From contig RPFO01000296.1 of NCBI GenBank assembly GCA_009746045.1, positions 2,169,564 to 2,233,563 on the forward strand: a stretch of DNA of 64,000 nucleotides, read 5' to 3'. The stretch comes from Mesostigma viride. Its lineage: Eukaryota > Streptophyta > Mesostigmatophyceae > Mesostigmatales > Mesostigmataceae. Each line of letters starts with the position of its first letter. The first letter of the stretch is position 1. Shown here piece after piece: positions 44,812 through 55,800 of this stretch. The translations under genes and the position numbers were made by a program. Under the pieces are notes generated by a model, which was given only the letters and a program-made list of their open reading frames with translations, made no database searches and had not been told where the DNA came from.

Positions 44812-47496
44812 ATGGTCTCGAACTTCAACCTGCATGACGACACGGTCGACCGACACGACGTAACCGACAAGCCGACACGATTCGATTCCTCGTGGGAGAT
44901 CTCCCACGGGAATAAAGGCGGACTCTCCCACGACAATCCGCACTCTCGCGCTCACACCACCATGGAGGCTCCCGGTCCACCCATCACCGCAAAGATGATC
45001 AAGCTCGCGCGGAGGATTAAATCTAAGAACTGGAACGATAACGCCCTAGAGCTATCCGCTAACGAAGCGCTCAGGCTCATTCGCGCTGGCGGCCATTGGT
45101 GCGAGGTTCTAAAAGAAGACGATGTTGTCAAGCCATATCTCGATTACGACCTCAAATTCGATCACGAGGAAGGAGAGCCGGGAGTCACCGTCGACGACAT
45201 CATCAACGACGTCTTCGAAAATTGTAACATCAACCATGAGAACGTCAAAGTACTCACGCGTCGTCCGCGTTGGGTCGAAACCAAGGGCAAGAGGACGTTC
45301 AAGTACTCGTTCCGTGTCTACGTGAAGGGTTGGAAAGTGACGGTGAAGGATATGGGGCGTCTCATGAAGGCCAAACTTCTGCAGCTCCCCGGATGGGACG
45401 ATTCCATTTACAACGACGGCCGATTGCTGAACTGTGTGTATAACACGAAGGACGTCGAGCCAGGATGCCCAATTCTCTCTCCCGTGGACGACAACGAGCC
45501 CATCGAAACGTTTGTCGCTCAATTGGTGGACGACGATGCAAAGTGGCTGCCTGTCGACGACTTGATCGACGGTCTCGAGCCTCCAGCAAAAAAAGGGAAA
45601 CAGTCGAGCGGTGGCAAGCGTGACGTTGGACGCCCTTCGACGAGGGTTTTCGCCACTAGCAGCAACGAAATCACGCACCTGGACAGTGAAGATATCGCCA
45701 ACGTCACTTCGCGCATCGTGGCCAGGTGGACCGAGCGTTTCCCGAATTTTGACGACCACGCGCTGGATGCTGCGAGCCTTCACTACTCGAAGGACCGTGA
45801 CAACTACGTCCTGCGCACGTTCAGCCACTTGTGCCTCGGAGCTGGCCGCGAGCACGGGAGCAACCACACTTACCTCGTCGTATCGCGTGACGGCATCGTT
45901 CAGAAATGCCACGACTCGGACTGCCGCGACTTCTCCAGCGAAGTTGTCGCTCTCGGCGACGAACTCAAGTCTTTGCTTTTCCCATCCGAGGACGCCACGA
46001 CGTCCTACATCCTCTCGCACTTCGAGAATTCTCATCGCGGTGTAGCCGAGGCCTGTGTGGTGGGATTTGCTGGGACTTGGCGGTACAGCGGTGGGTCGTT
46101 GTGGAATTTCAGGGACCACAGGTGGCGCCAGCTGATGACTGACGAACCTCTGCGGAACGCCATCGGAGATGCGGACAAGCTCAAGTTAAAGTACGAGGAG
46201 GTGGCACGCTATTTTTCTGAACGGCGTGACAAGGCCGAGCATCTAGGTGACGACAAGAAGGCGGCGTACTTTGATGCCCTGGCAGATTCCGCTGCGAAGA
46301 TCTCTCGCAACTTGCGTGACGGTCCTTACATCAACTACATCCGCAACGAGGTCAGGGCGATCATATACGCCGAGCCAACGGACTTCGTGGAGCGGCTAGA
46401 CCGGAATCCATACCTCCTGTGCTTCACTAACGGGGTGCTGGAACTTACTACAATGACCCTGCGCCCTGGACGGCCCGACGACATGCTTTCCAAGCAGATG
46501 AGAATTCCCTACACGCCAGACGCCGACACTTGTGCTATGGAAGTGAAGTTGGAGGAAATTTTCCCAGACGAGGTGACCCGGGCCCACTTTAAGCGTTTCC
46601 TTGGCTCACTGATGGTGGGGGACAATCGTGACGAGCAAGGATACTTTTGGAAGGGTTCAGGACGGAACGGGAAGGGCTTCCTGATGAAAGTAATCAGAGA
46701 GGCATACGGCGACAATGCGGACACCGTTCGTACTGCTTTCTACACTTCGCAGGAGCGGGACAGTGATGTGGCGACGCCAGAAGTTTTGAGAATGCGCGGC
46801 ATGCGCATCGGTTTGACGAACGAGCTCCAGCGCAACGTCCCTATTGTGGCATCAAAATTCAAGAACATCACAGGCAATGGCGTCTTGAAGGCACGCGCTC
46901 TCCACTCTAACGAGTACGTGCAATTTCCCACGTCATTCAAGCTTATTTTGGACACAAACAACGACGTGAAATTTGACGAGCACTGCGAGGGGTTGTGGGA
47001 CCGCGCTGTCATGTACCCTTTCGTGAGCAAGTTTTGCACGCGGAAAGAGATGGCCGATGAACCTGATCGTCCGCACATGCATCTCGTGGACACCACACTG
47101 AACGAGCGTGCCAAGGAGTTTGCGTTAGGATTGATGGCGATTTCGATTAGAGAGTGCGTAGTATACCTGGCAGCAACCAGCAAGGACGAGAGGTGGCCGC
47201 CTAGGTCGGAGGAGATGCGAGTCCTGAAGACGGACTCGAAGGTTTCGTCTGATGGTGTGGGTGCCTTTATCGAGGAGCTAAAGAAAAGCGGCGAGCTTGT
47301 CAAGTGCAGCGGAGAGGCAGTGCCTGTAAAGGTTCTTCTCGACGAGTACATTGCTTCGACTGGTATGGATAGCTACAAGGCGAAATTATTTGGAGACGAG
47401 GCAAAGGCGGTTCTGGGCTGCAGGCTGACTCAGTACAAGTTGAGCGACGGTTCCAGGCCGAATTGTTTTATTGGATGGCGGTATTGCCCTTCGTAA
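44812..47496 (+). CDS. virus-type primase / SF3 helicase (D5-like), 894 aa
   Basis: One uninterrupted intronless ORF, a strong contrast to the intron-rich host genes. An AEP-like primase region occupies about residues 80-260, with a DxD-type VKPYLDYDLKFD. A Cys/His zinc-ribbon-like stretch lies at 335-385 (HLCLGAG, HDSDC). Then follow a D5-N-like region and an SF3 helicase at about 600-750, with Walker A GSGRNGKG, IGLTNELQ and LILDTNND. Such fused proteins initiate DNA replication in nucleocytoplasmic large DNA viruses, Polinton-like viruses and related plasmids. No capsid, ATPase or integrase genes are visible nearby, so this looks like an isolated relic of a virus-like replicon. The gene itself looks whole and therefore fairly young. 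A later start at 44961 is possible. Host domestication cannot be excluded. Confidence 0.85.
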   Translation: MVSNFNLHDDTVDRHDVTDKPTRFDSSWEISHGNKGGLSHDNPHSRAHTTMEAPGPPITAKMIKLARRIKSKNWNDNALELSANEALRLIRAGGHWCEVLKEDDVVKPYLDYDLKFDHEEGEPGVTVDDIINDVFENCNINHENVKVLTRRPRWVETKGKRTFKYSFRVYVKGWKVTVKDMGRLMKAKLLQLPGWDDSIYNDGRLLNCVYNTKDVEPGCPILSPVDDNEPIETFVAQLVDDDAKWLPVDDLIDGLEPPAKKGKQSSGGKRDVGRPSTRVFATSSNEITHLDSEDIANVTSRIVARWTERFPNFDDHALDAASLHYSKDRDNYVLRTFSHLCLGAGREHGSNHTYLVVSRDGIVQKCHDSDCRDFSSEVVALGDELKSLLFPSEDATTSYILSHFENSHRGVAEACVVGFAGTWRYSGGSLWNFRDHRWRQLMTDEPLRNAIGDADKLKLKYEEVARYFSERRDKAEHLGDDKKAAYFDALADSAAKISRNLRDGPYINYIRNEVRAIIYAEPTDFVERLDRNPYLLCFTNGVLELTTMTLRPGRPDDMLSKQMRIPYTPDADTCAMEVKLEEIFPDEVTRAHFKRFLGSLMVGDNRDEQGYFWKGSGRNGKGFLMKVIREAYGDNADTVRTAFYTSQERDSDVATPEVLRMRGMRIGLTNELQRNVPIVASKFKNITGNGVLKARALHSNEYVQFPTSFKLILDTNNDVKFDEHCEGLWDRAVMYPFVSKFCTRKEMADEPDRPHMHLVDTTLNERAKEFALGLMAISIRECVVYLAATSKDERWPPRSEEMRVLKTDSKVSSDGVGAFIEELKKSGELVKCSGEAVPVKVLLDEYIASTGMDSYKAKLFGDEAKAVLGCRLTQYKLSDGSRPNCFIGWRYCPS

Positions 47497-48450
47497 GTAA
47501 TATTTTAATGAAACGATTTTTCACGTGTCAATCGATGGTCCTTCCGCTTTCAGATGGACCCCCAGACGTCACCTCACCCCGCCGCGCGGCCCTCGCCGGG
47601 TCCGCCAACTCCCACGCACTGCTCGACCCTCCAGCACCTTACTAAATTTACTAAGCTAACTACAGGTTTTGGGTTTTGTCTGCGGGAAATTATGCAAGCC
47701 TGTGCATGCACTCTCACTCACATCGAATAAAACCTCCATTTCCAACTGAAAATATCAATTTAGTAGTAAATATAGTTTACCACGAGAAAACACAGCAAGC
47801 CCTCACAACCGAGGCCCACCACCACCTGGCAGTCCGCCACTGCTTGGCAGTCCGCGCCCCTCCGCTGCACCCCCGCTGGCCGGCCCCCATGGCCTTTCCC
47901 GTGGGAGATGGATTTATTGGTCATTTTGCCGTGGGAAACTATGTTTTCATAACCATTTGTCGTGGGAGACTATATTTACTAAGTTTTTTGGGGGTTCTTT
48001 TTTTGGGAAATTCAGGTGTGTTTTTGGTGGTGCACACCTGAATTAATTTCCTAGGAATAAAACCCAAAACCCATAGTAAACTTAGTAAACATAGTCTCCC
48101 ACGGGAAATGACTTAGTCCCATATCCCACATGGCCCTCACCCAGTTGTGGCATGTCACCACTTCGACCTCATGGCAGGTGGCTTGAATTTCCTAGAAAAA
48201 AAACCAAAACCCATAGTAAACTTAGTAAATTTAGTCACCCTGGGATGCCAGCATAAGAGTCTACCACCATGGTCACTATAAGGTCACTATAGCTACCCTG
48301 TACCACACAGCACCTGTAGCACCTTGACCTCATGGCAGCTGGCTTGAATTTCCTAGAAAAAAAACCAAAAAACCATAGTAAACTTAGTAAATTTAGTCAC
48401 AGTGGGAGGGTGATAGCCAGGGTGGGGGATGCCGTGGGTGTCTGGAGACG
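47497..48450. repeat. inverted and direct repeats with CCCACGGGA motifs
   Basis: 47962-48017 and 48032-48108 form an imperfect hairpin: GTGGGAGACTAT...AATTCAGGTGTG against CACACCTGAATT...ATAGTCTCCCAC, with a short loop. Copies of the right arm (TAGTAAACTTAGTAAATTTAG) recur at about 48212 and 48375. It may be the terminus of the unit that carries the primase-helicase. No coding region seen. Confidence 0.6.
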
Positions 48451-48452
48451 GT

Positions 48453-48480
48453 GTTAGGGTTTAGGGTTTAGGGTTTAGGG
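48453..48480. repeat. interstitial telomere-type tract (TTTAGGG)4
   Basis: Four tandem TTAGGGT units of the plant type (TTTAGGG). It is internal to the window, so it is a relic of telomere capture or repair, not a chromosome end. Confidence 0.85.
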
Positions 48481-48604
48481 TGATACCCCACCCCAGGCCG
48501 CGGTCACTATAGGGTCACTATAAGGGGTGGCAGATGCCAGCATAAGGCTGGTGCCCTTCTGTGAGCCGCGATGACGGAATGATGACGGAATGATGATGGA
48601 AGCT

Positions 48605-49074
48605 ACTTAATTAATTAATTAATTAATTCCTTGTGTTGGATTCCAATCTCATCTCCGTAATATATCATTCTCAGAGACAACCAGCGCAGGCCAGAAATCT
48701 GGAAAATCCGGTCCCATCTAGTACTACATTGTCGAGGCAAGCAAGGAATAGTAAACTAAATGCTGCCGAGCGCGCGCTGAGTACTATGTGGTTGGGGCAT
48801 GATGCAGACAATATTTGTCTGTTTGTTTTGTGTAATTGTTTTTCCAATGAGATAAGGATAGTACTCCGAGGCATGCCTATGCGCAATACACGCAAGTACT
48901 TACTTAAAGATTTGATCGCGAAGGCTGCCTGTGCTGCATAACCCAAACTAGCTGTGCACAAGGATGCATACTTATACTAGTACAAGAAAGCGATGCCAGT
49001 AATTTCAATTTCGAGTTCTTATGCCGGCCCCCTCGGGATGTAGACGTACTGCCCCTTGTCTACTGCCCTAGATT
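48605..49074. other. TTAA-rich tail and AGACAACCAGCG repeat, no gene
   Basis: (TTAA)n at 48607-48628, then an inverted copy of the 23.4-kb motif, then the interspersed repeat AGACAACCAGCGCAGGCCAG at 48674-48720. The short frames here are not supported. Confidence 0.5.
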
Positions 49075-49130
49075 ATGGAGGCACATAACCGAATCCTCAC
49101 AGATAGAGGCAGACAACTAAACAAATCATT

Positions 49131-49885
49131 CTTCATGTTCCAAGCGAGGCCGGCAATTGTCTCATCTATCGTATCTACTGGATGGAGGCACGCGACAGGC
49201 AGTTCCTCACTTCAAATGGCAGAGATAGAACCCAGCCGTACCCAGGCCTCCCTTTCTTCCAGCGAGGCGCATCACCGTGCTCCAATGTCAAATGGATGGA
49301 GTTACGCAGCAATATCCATTCCTCTTACGACCCTCGAGGCCCGGCCTCATTCTTGTCCATCATTCGCTACATGGACGAAGTAACTCCATTAGTTGATTCC
49401 TCATTTCCCGCCCAGCGCGCCCTTTCACACGCCCCGCGGCGCGTCATCGCCCCCCCATTTGCGATCGGGTGGACCGATGGAGGCATGCAACGACAATACG
49501 TATTCCTTGCTATACCCCTGTAGTGCTTCACTTCCTGGGCAGTGCATCGTCAGCCTCTAATAGATGGCCAATCTAATCATTTCCCCTGATGTGCGTCATC
49601 ATCCTCCCACTGGTAGGCAGGAGCATGCAACTACATACTTTGCATCTAGGGTTGCTTTGCCCGATTCTGGTTAGTAACTGCTTCCTCTTTATTTCCCACA
49701 CATGCAACGTGTCATCAGCGTCTCCCCCAAGGCGCGTCATCGTCCTTCAGCGGCTAACGAAGGGAGGCATGCGATCTCGTCCATGCCTCCCATGTACCTT
49801 CCCCCTAGGCACACCGTCGTCCTCCAGCCGCTAATGGATGGGCTGATGCAACAACAGCAACTAATTTGATTCCACGTCACTTCCC
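49131..49885. repeat. degenerate tandem copies of the SEC10 3' end
   Basis: At least six or seven decayed copies of the last ~33 coding bases plus early 3' UTR of SEC10 (GCATGTCATCGTCCTCCAGC on the plus strand at about 49892). Copies are centred near 49810, 49745, 49590, 49545, 49440, 49265 and 49150. They continue as GGATGGAGGCATGCRAC-like spacers. The unit is about 70-150 bp. Confidence 0.65.
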
Positions 49886-52800
49886 GCGAGGCATGTCATC
49901 GTCCTCCAGCAGCGTGGTGAGCAGTTTAGCCGACTTGCAGTCAGAGCGAAGCGCGACGTAGCCCATGACCACGTCGTTGGACACGCCCAGCGCGCCGTTC
50001 ATGAGCAGCTTGAGGCTGCGCGGCGCCACCACCAGCACGTTCAGCAGCGCCTTGAGCGACTCGAAACGGTCGCGCGCGGTCGGGGCCTGGGGGCAAGGGG
50101 AGAGGGGGTCATCCCAGGGATGAGGGAGCACCATTAAGCCTCACTGGCACAATGTACCCCCTCCCACTCCCCCCAAATGTCACCTGCACAGTACCAAAGC
50201 CCCACCAGCCACCCCCGGCCCCACCTCCAGCACATCCTGTTCGCAAAGCCCTGTTCCCAAATACTTTTTACTGCATCGATTGACAAATGCTAGCTATAGC
50301 AGCGTTCATCCCCTCACCTGCACATTCATCACCCACTGCCTCACCTCAACATTTTCACACTCCAACCCACTGTACTCAAGCCCTAGCCAGCCACATCGCC
50401 CTCACCTGCACGCCATCCCGCATCAACTCACCCAGACTGCCTTTTTCTTCCAACACTATAAGAAATAAAGTACGGCCTACGCCGGCCACCACTCCTCTCA
50501 CCTGCACGTCATCCAGCACGGCCAAGTACTCGGCCACATCCCGTTTGAGAACGACGCCACCCGCCGGGCTGAACATGAACCGCTTGATGTGCGCCAGTAA
50601 CGCGTCATGCAGCCTGCCACCCAGCTCGGCCAGGAACGCCTGTACGGTATTGTTGTCAAGCACTTTCTCGGCGCTGGAGCGCAGCTGCCTCAGGATAGCT
50701 ACTGCGTGGGTGCACGCGGCAGTAGGCTTGGTGCTGCTGTCATCCGCGCCAAACGAGCCGGCGCCGAAGGAGGCGCCACGGCTGAGCATGGGGCTCTGCA
50801 GGGTAAGGGCAAGGGCAAGCGCGAGGGCGAGGGCAAGAGCAAGGGCGAGGGCGAGGGCGAGGGCAAGAGCACGGGCAAGTGTAAAGGGCATGCATGAAGG
50901 CCAAGGTGCCCACACATTTCCATCTCCATTCATATCCATCCTCCTGAACGGCTCGACAAACGCGGATAAGATAACGGCAGGCTCGAGCTACCATGGTCCG
51001 GATTCTTCCAGATTTCTGGCCTGCGCTGGTTGTCATCTCTCCTCGATACTCGGTTTATGTTGTTAGTGTTTCCAACATCATGCAGCGTGGGCCTCTCCAT
51101 CCCCCCCCCCGGTTCCAGCACGTCCCGTGCGTGGGACATGCTTCATCATAGGCCCAAATCCATGCAGGACAAATTGCATACACGTCAAATCGAAAATGCG
51201 TGACAAACTGCATGGCAGACTGTACATCAAACTGTGTAGAGCCGGAATGTCCCACATGTCGCAGCACAATTCTCACCATGCCCCCCTTGTTCCTGGGCGT
51301 GGCGGCCGCCGACCCCTTGGCCTCTGGCGGCAGGAAGTCGACTGCATGCTGCTCCGCCAGGAGGACACCTTCCACCCGGGCCAACGTCACCTCCAGCGTC
51401 GCCTGCAGGCAGTGGACGATCTTCTGCTCCGCCGTGCGAACCAGGCCGGCCAGCTCCTAGTAGAGGGGAACGTAAGGCAGGAGATAGTGACACCAGGGAC
51501 AGTAACACCAGGGATGAAAAGAAAGAGGTAAGATGGAAAAGTAGTGCGCACCGGTCCGGCCAGCTCCTGGTAGAGGGGAAAGTAGGGCAAGAGATAGTAA
51601 CGCAACGGACAGTAACAACAGGGATGAAAAGAAAGAGGTAAGATGGAAAAGTAGTGCGCACCGGTCCGGCCAGCTCCTGGTAGAAGGGGTATCACACAAG
51701 GGATAGTGTCACAAGGGGTATTAAAACAAAGGAATGAAAAGAAAAAGGTAAGACAAAAAGTGGTGCGCACCGGGCCCGCCAGCTTTTCAAGTGGCAGTGT
51801 CTAACAACGAGACACAGAACGTACGATCAGCACAACAGCACCCCGCCCCTCTTTAGGTACCCCACCCACCCCCAGCCCCCCTCTGGGTACACTCCCCCCC
51901 CCCCCCAGTCCCCCTCTGGGTACACTCCCCCCCCCCCTCCTGGCACCTGGCCCACGAGCTCTTTGCAACCCCAGCTCGCACCATGCTGGGCAACACTCAC
52001 GGGTGAGGGGCGTCTAGGGAAGGGTCCATCATCCACAGGAAGCACTCATGGAGGAGCGCCGCAAGGATAAGGGGCGTCTGGGGAAGGGTCGGATCGAGGG
52101 AGGACGACAACAAGTCCATCGTCCACAATAAGGACGACACAGGTTCCATCCTCCACAACAAGGACAACACAGGCTTCGCCCTCCACAACAAGGACGACAA
52201 AGGGTCCATCCTCCACAACAAGGACGACACAGGTTTCGCCCTCCACAACAAGGACAACACAGGTTCCATCCTCCACAACAAGGACGACACAGGTTCCATC
52301 CTCCACAACAAGGACGACACAGGTTCCATCCTCCACAACATGAGCATGCGTAGGGAAGGCTGCCTCCTCATCTTCCACAACCAGGCCCGCACGCTCGTGC
52401 GGGCATGGGAAAGGGCAGACAAGATGACAACGTCAGTGGAGAGGTCAAAGTCAAGTGGCAAGTGACGACAACGTCTGTGGCAAGGAAGCCAAGGGATGTA
52501 AACAAGGCGGCGTGCACCCGAGCAAGCAGCTCCTGGGCACGGACAAGGGGACCAAGGGACAGAGGGCCAAAGGGATAAAGGGCCAAAGGGACCAAGGGAC
52601 CAAGGGACCAAGGGACCAAGGGACCAAGAGACCAAGGGACCAAGGGACCAAGGGACCAAGGGACCAAGGGACCAAGGGACCAAGGGACCAAGGGACCAAG
52701 GGACCAAGGGACCAAGAGACCAAGGGACCAAGGGACCAAGGGACCAAGGGACCAAGGGACCAAGGGACCAAGGGACCAAGGGACCAAGGGACAAGGGGAC

Positions 52801-55800
52801 AAAGGGACAAAGGGACAAAGGGACAAAGGCACAAAGGGACAAAGGGGCGATAGAAACCAGACATCGACCACGCCCAGAGCGGAAAACAGTGCGAAGAACA
52901 CTGCAACATTCATCCAAGACAAACACTGCATCAAAGACAACTGGGCGAGGTAAACCATACAACAGGACGGTGACAGGACGGTGACAGGAAAACGAAGAAG
53001 GAACGGAAAACGTTGCTATGAGAGCACGCACCTGTCGGCACGCCACCTGCGCGCTGGGGGCGGCCTCCGTCGCGGCCGAGATGCTGTGCTCCATGTACTC
53101 CTGTCCACGTACGCCAGTACCAAGGAGACAGAGACACATACAGCAGCGATGAGGACGGGGGTCTACGAAGCAAAGATGCTGTGCTTCACGTTCTCTTGGG
53201 ATTTGGAGTAAGCATACTCCCATGCAGAGAGAGAGAGAGAGAGGGGGGGGGGGGGGGGGGGGGGCAATCCTAGCACAACCAACGGCAAAGGTGTGTCTGG
53301 CCCCACCTGCACCAGCGGCAGCGCGCTGGTTGCTTCGGACAAGTAATCAAAGAACTTCTCGACCGCGGCCTCCGCGGCAATCGTCGCCTGCCGCACGGTG
53401 GCCTGCGCGGCCACGCCCTTGCGCCCCGTGGACGCACTGGTGACAAACGTGCCAGACAGCACGCACTGCCTGGGGGGATGCAAGCGAGGGGGGAGAGAGG
53501 GGGGGGAGGAGGGGCGGGCAAATAAATAACAAAAGACAAAGAGGGAGTAAAGACAGGGGATCCAGGGGGTGGAGAGCAAAGAGATAGGGCAAGAGAAGGG
53601 GGAGCACACGAAAGGGGGCAGCAGACGGGGGGGGCCAATGGGGGGAGGGGGGGGGCGCAATGAGGGGGGGGTTGAGGGGGCAAAGAGACGGGGAAGCAGA
53701 AGGGAGAGGTGAGCAAAAACGAGATGAGCGGATGGGGAGCCGACGGGGGAGCCGGCTGACGTGGGTTGCAGTGATGACCCAGACAGACAAGGGGCACACG
53801 AGCGATTATTCGTCTAGTCATGAGCCTCGTTACCTGACGCGTGCAGCAGGCATGGGGGCCCAAGCGTGCCGGCATAAAACGGCAAGAAGCAGATAAGCCC
53901 AACCCTAAACCAGATACCCTCAACCCCACCACCCAGCGCCCTTATCTTCACCCAACCGCCCCTCACCACCCAGTACATGCCTCACCACCCCTACATCCCG
54001 TCACCCGATTAGCACCCCACAAGATTAGCACCCAAAACCTCTCACCCTCGAAAAGCGCCCCACCGCCCAAACAACCCCACCACCAATACCTCTTGCCATG
54101 CACAAACTAATTACCTCATCGCCCCTTGGTAACCCCCCATCCACCCATTTACCCTCTTTCCCCCGCCAACCCACAAGACCCCCCCCCCCCCTTTCCCCTG
54201 TTCCCAGAAAAATGCAAAACAGCCCAGCAGTTGTTTGCGGCAATCATTGGCGGCAATCCAGCCCACGACCCCACCACTCAACCTAACCAATACCCTTCAA
54301 TACCCCGGGTGCACCCCACCATTCCATAAGCCTGTCACCCTGCACCCTGTTCAACACTAAGCCTGTCAGGCCTCACAATTCAACGCACCCGTCCCTGCCC
54401 ACCCGTTTTCAACAGTAAACCTGATGCCCCTCCCTGGCCGCCCTGAGGTCCCCTCCCTGGCCGCCCACCTGAGCGTAATCTGCGACGAGATGAGCGCCCC
54501 CAGGCAGCGGTCCACGCGGCCATGAGCCACCAGCTCCTCCATCATGGCCAGCAGGCAGTGGAAGACACGCCGCACGTTGGCCGCGCGCACGACGCGCTGC
54601 GACGACAGCAGGTGGCAGCGCGAGAGCGCCTCGCGGTTCCACTGGAGGAACTCCATCGTCAGCTCCATCAGGCCCACGGGGGGGCGGGAGAAGGCGCTCA
54701 CGGGGGCAGCCGGGGGGGGGGGCGTCGTTGGCCCTAGCTTGGACCCGGATCGGCCCCGGCTACTGTAAGGAGGGAGGGGGGGGGGAGGGAGGGAGGGGGG
54801 GAGATTATCCATGACAGCCCAATTCAGTCGACACCCTCCCCTGGGCTTTGAAATGGTCTCCACAAGATGAATACACTGTCCATGAGACAACCAGCGCAGG
54901 CATGGCATTACTATATACTATAGTGACCATGGTATCCATGAGGCAACCAGCGCAGGCTTGGCATTACTATATACTTTAGTGACCATGGTATCAATGAGGC
55001 AACCAGCGCAGGCACGGCATTACTATATACTATAGTGACCATGATATCCATGAGGCAACCAGCGCAGGCTTGGCATTACTATATACTGTAGTGACCATGG
55101 TATCCATGGAGCAACCGGCACAGGCCGGAAATCTGGAGAATCCGGAGCATGGTGGCTCAAGTAGGAACGATCACTTGCCTTCGCCCTTGCAAGCAAAAAT
55201 ATAAAAGCCAACAACATCACCCGCCCTCACCTGCCCCCACCGGCGTCCGCCTCGTGTGCGTGGTTGTCCGCATCCCTTATGCCGGCGGCCTCCACCCTCC
55301 CCTCCATGAGCGCGTTGAGGCAGCGCACCTCGTTGGTCAGATAGGCCTCTCTGTGCGCGCTGAAGAGAGACTCGGCGAGACCCTCGACGTCGAGGTCGCC
55401 GCACCCAATCTCGCGCAGGCTGGCCGCGAGCGCCTGGGAGGGAAAGGGAAGGGAAGGGAAGGGAAAGGAAGGCGTATGAGGGTTTATAACAGGCACGTCG
55501 ACATCAACAGCTTGCAAATGGGGAGCTGCGACTGATCTCGTGCAGGCTGGCCGCGAGCGCCTGGGAGGGAGAGGGGGGGTAAGGGAAGGGGAGGTGAAAG
55601 AAGAATGGTGAAGCGGCGGGCGCACACACGCAAACGCGCTTTCACGATAGCATGCCACCCACCTGTGTTTCCACGAACGCGGTCGACAGGTGGCGCAGGT
55701 ACGTCAGCAGCATGCGCCCGAACCCGGTGGATCCCTCGGAGGACAGCCCCAGGTTGGCGGGGTCCGGCAGGTGGGTGTCCAGTGCGGCCTGTGCGTGGGC

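Noticed and set aside
44635-44955. 106-aa minus-strand frame upstream of the primase-helicase
   Set aside because: It overlaps the start of the helicase gene in antisense, has no homology and contains a poly-Lys/Phe stretch from simple sequence.
45109-46119. 336-aa minus-strand frame
   Set aside because: Antisense shadow of the primase-helicase ORF.
52451-53223. Minus-strand frames with VPWSLGPL repeats
   Set aside because: Translations of the GGGACCAA minisatellite in SEC10 intron 11.
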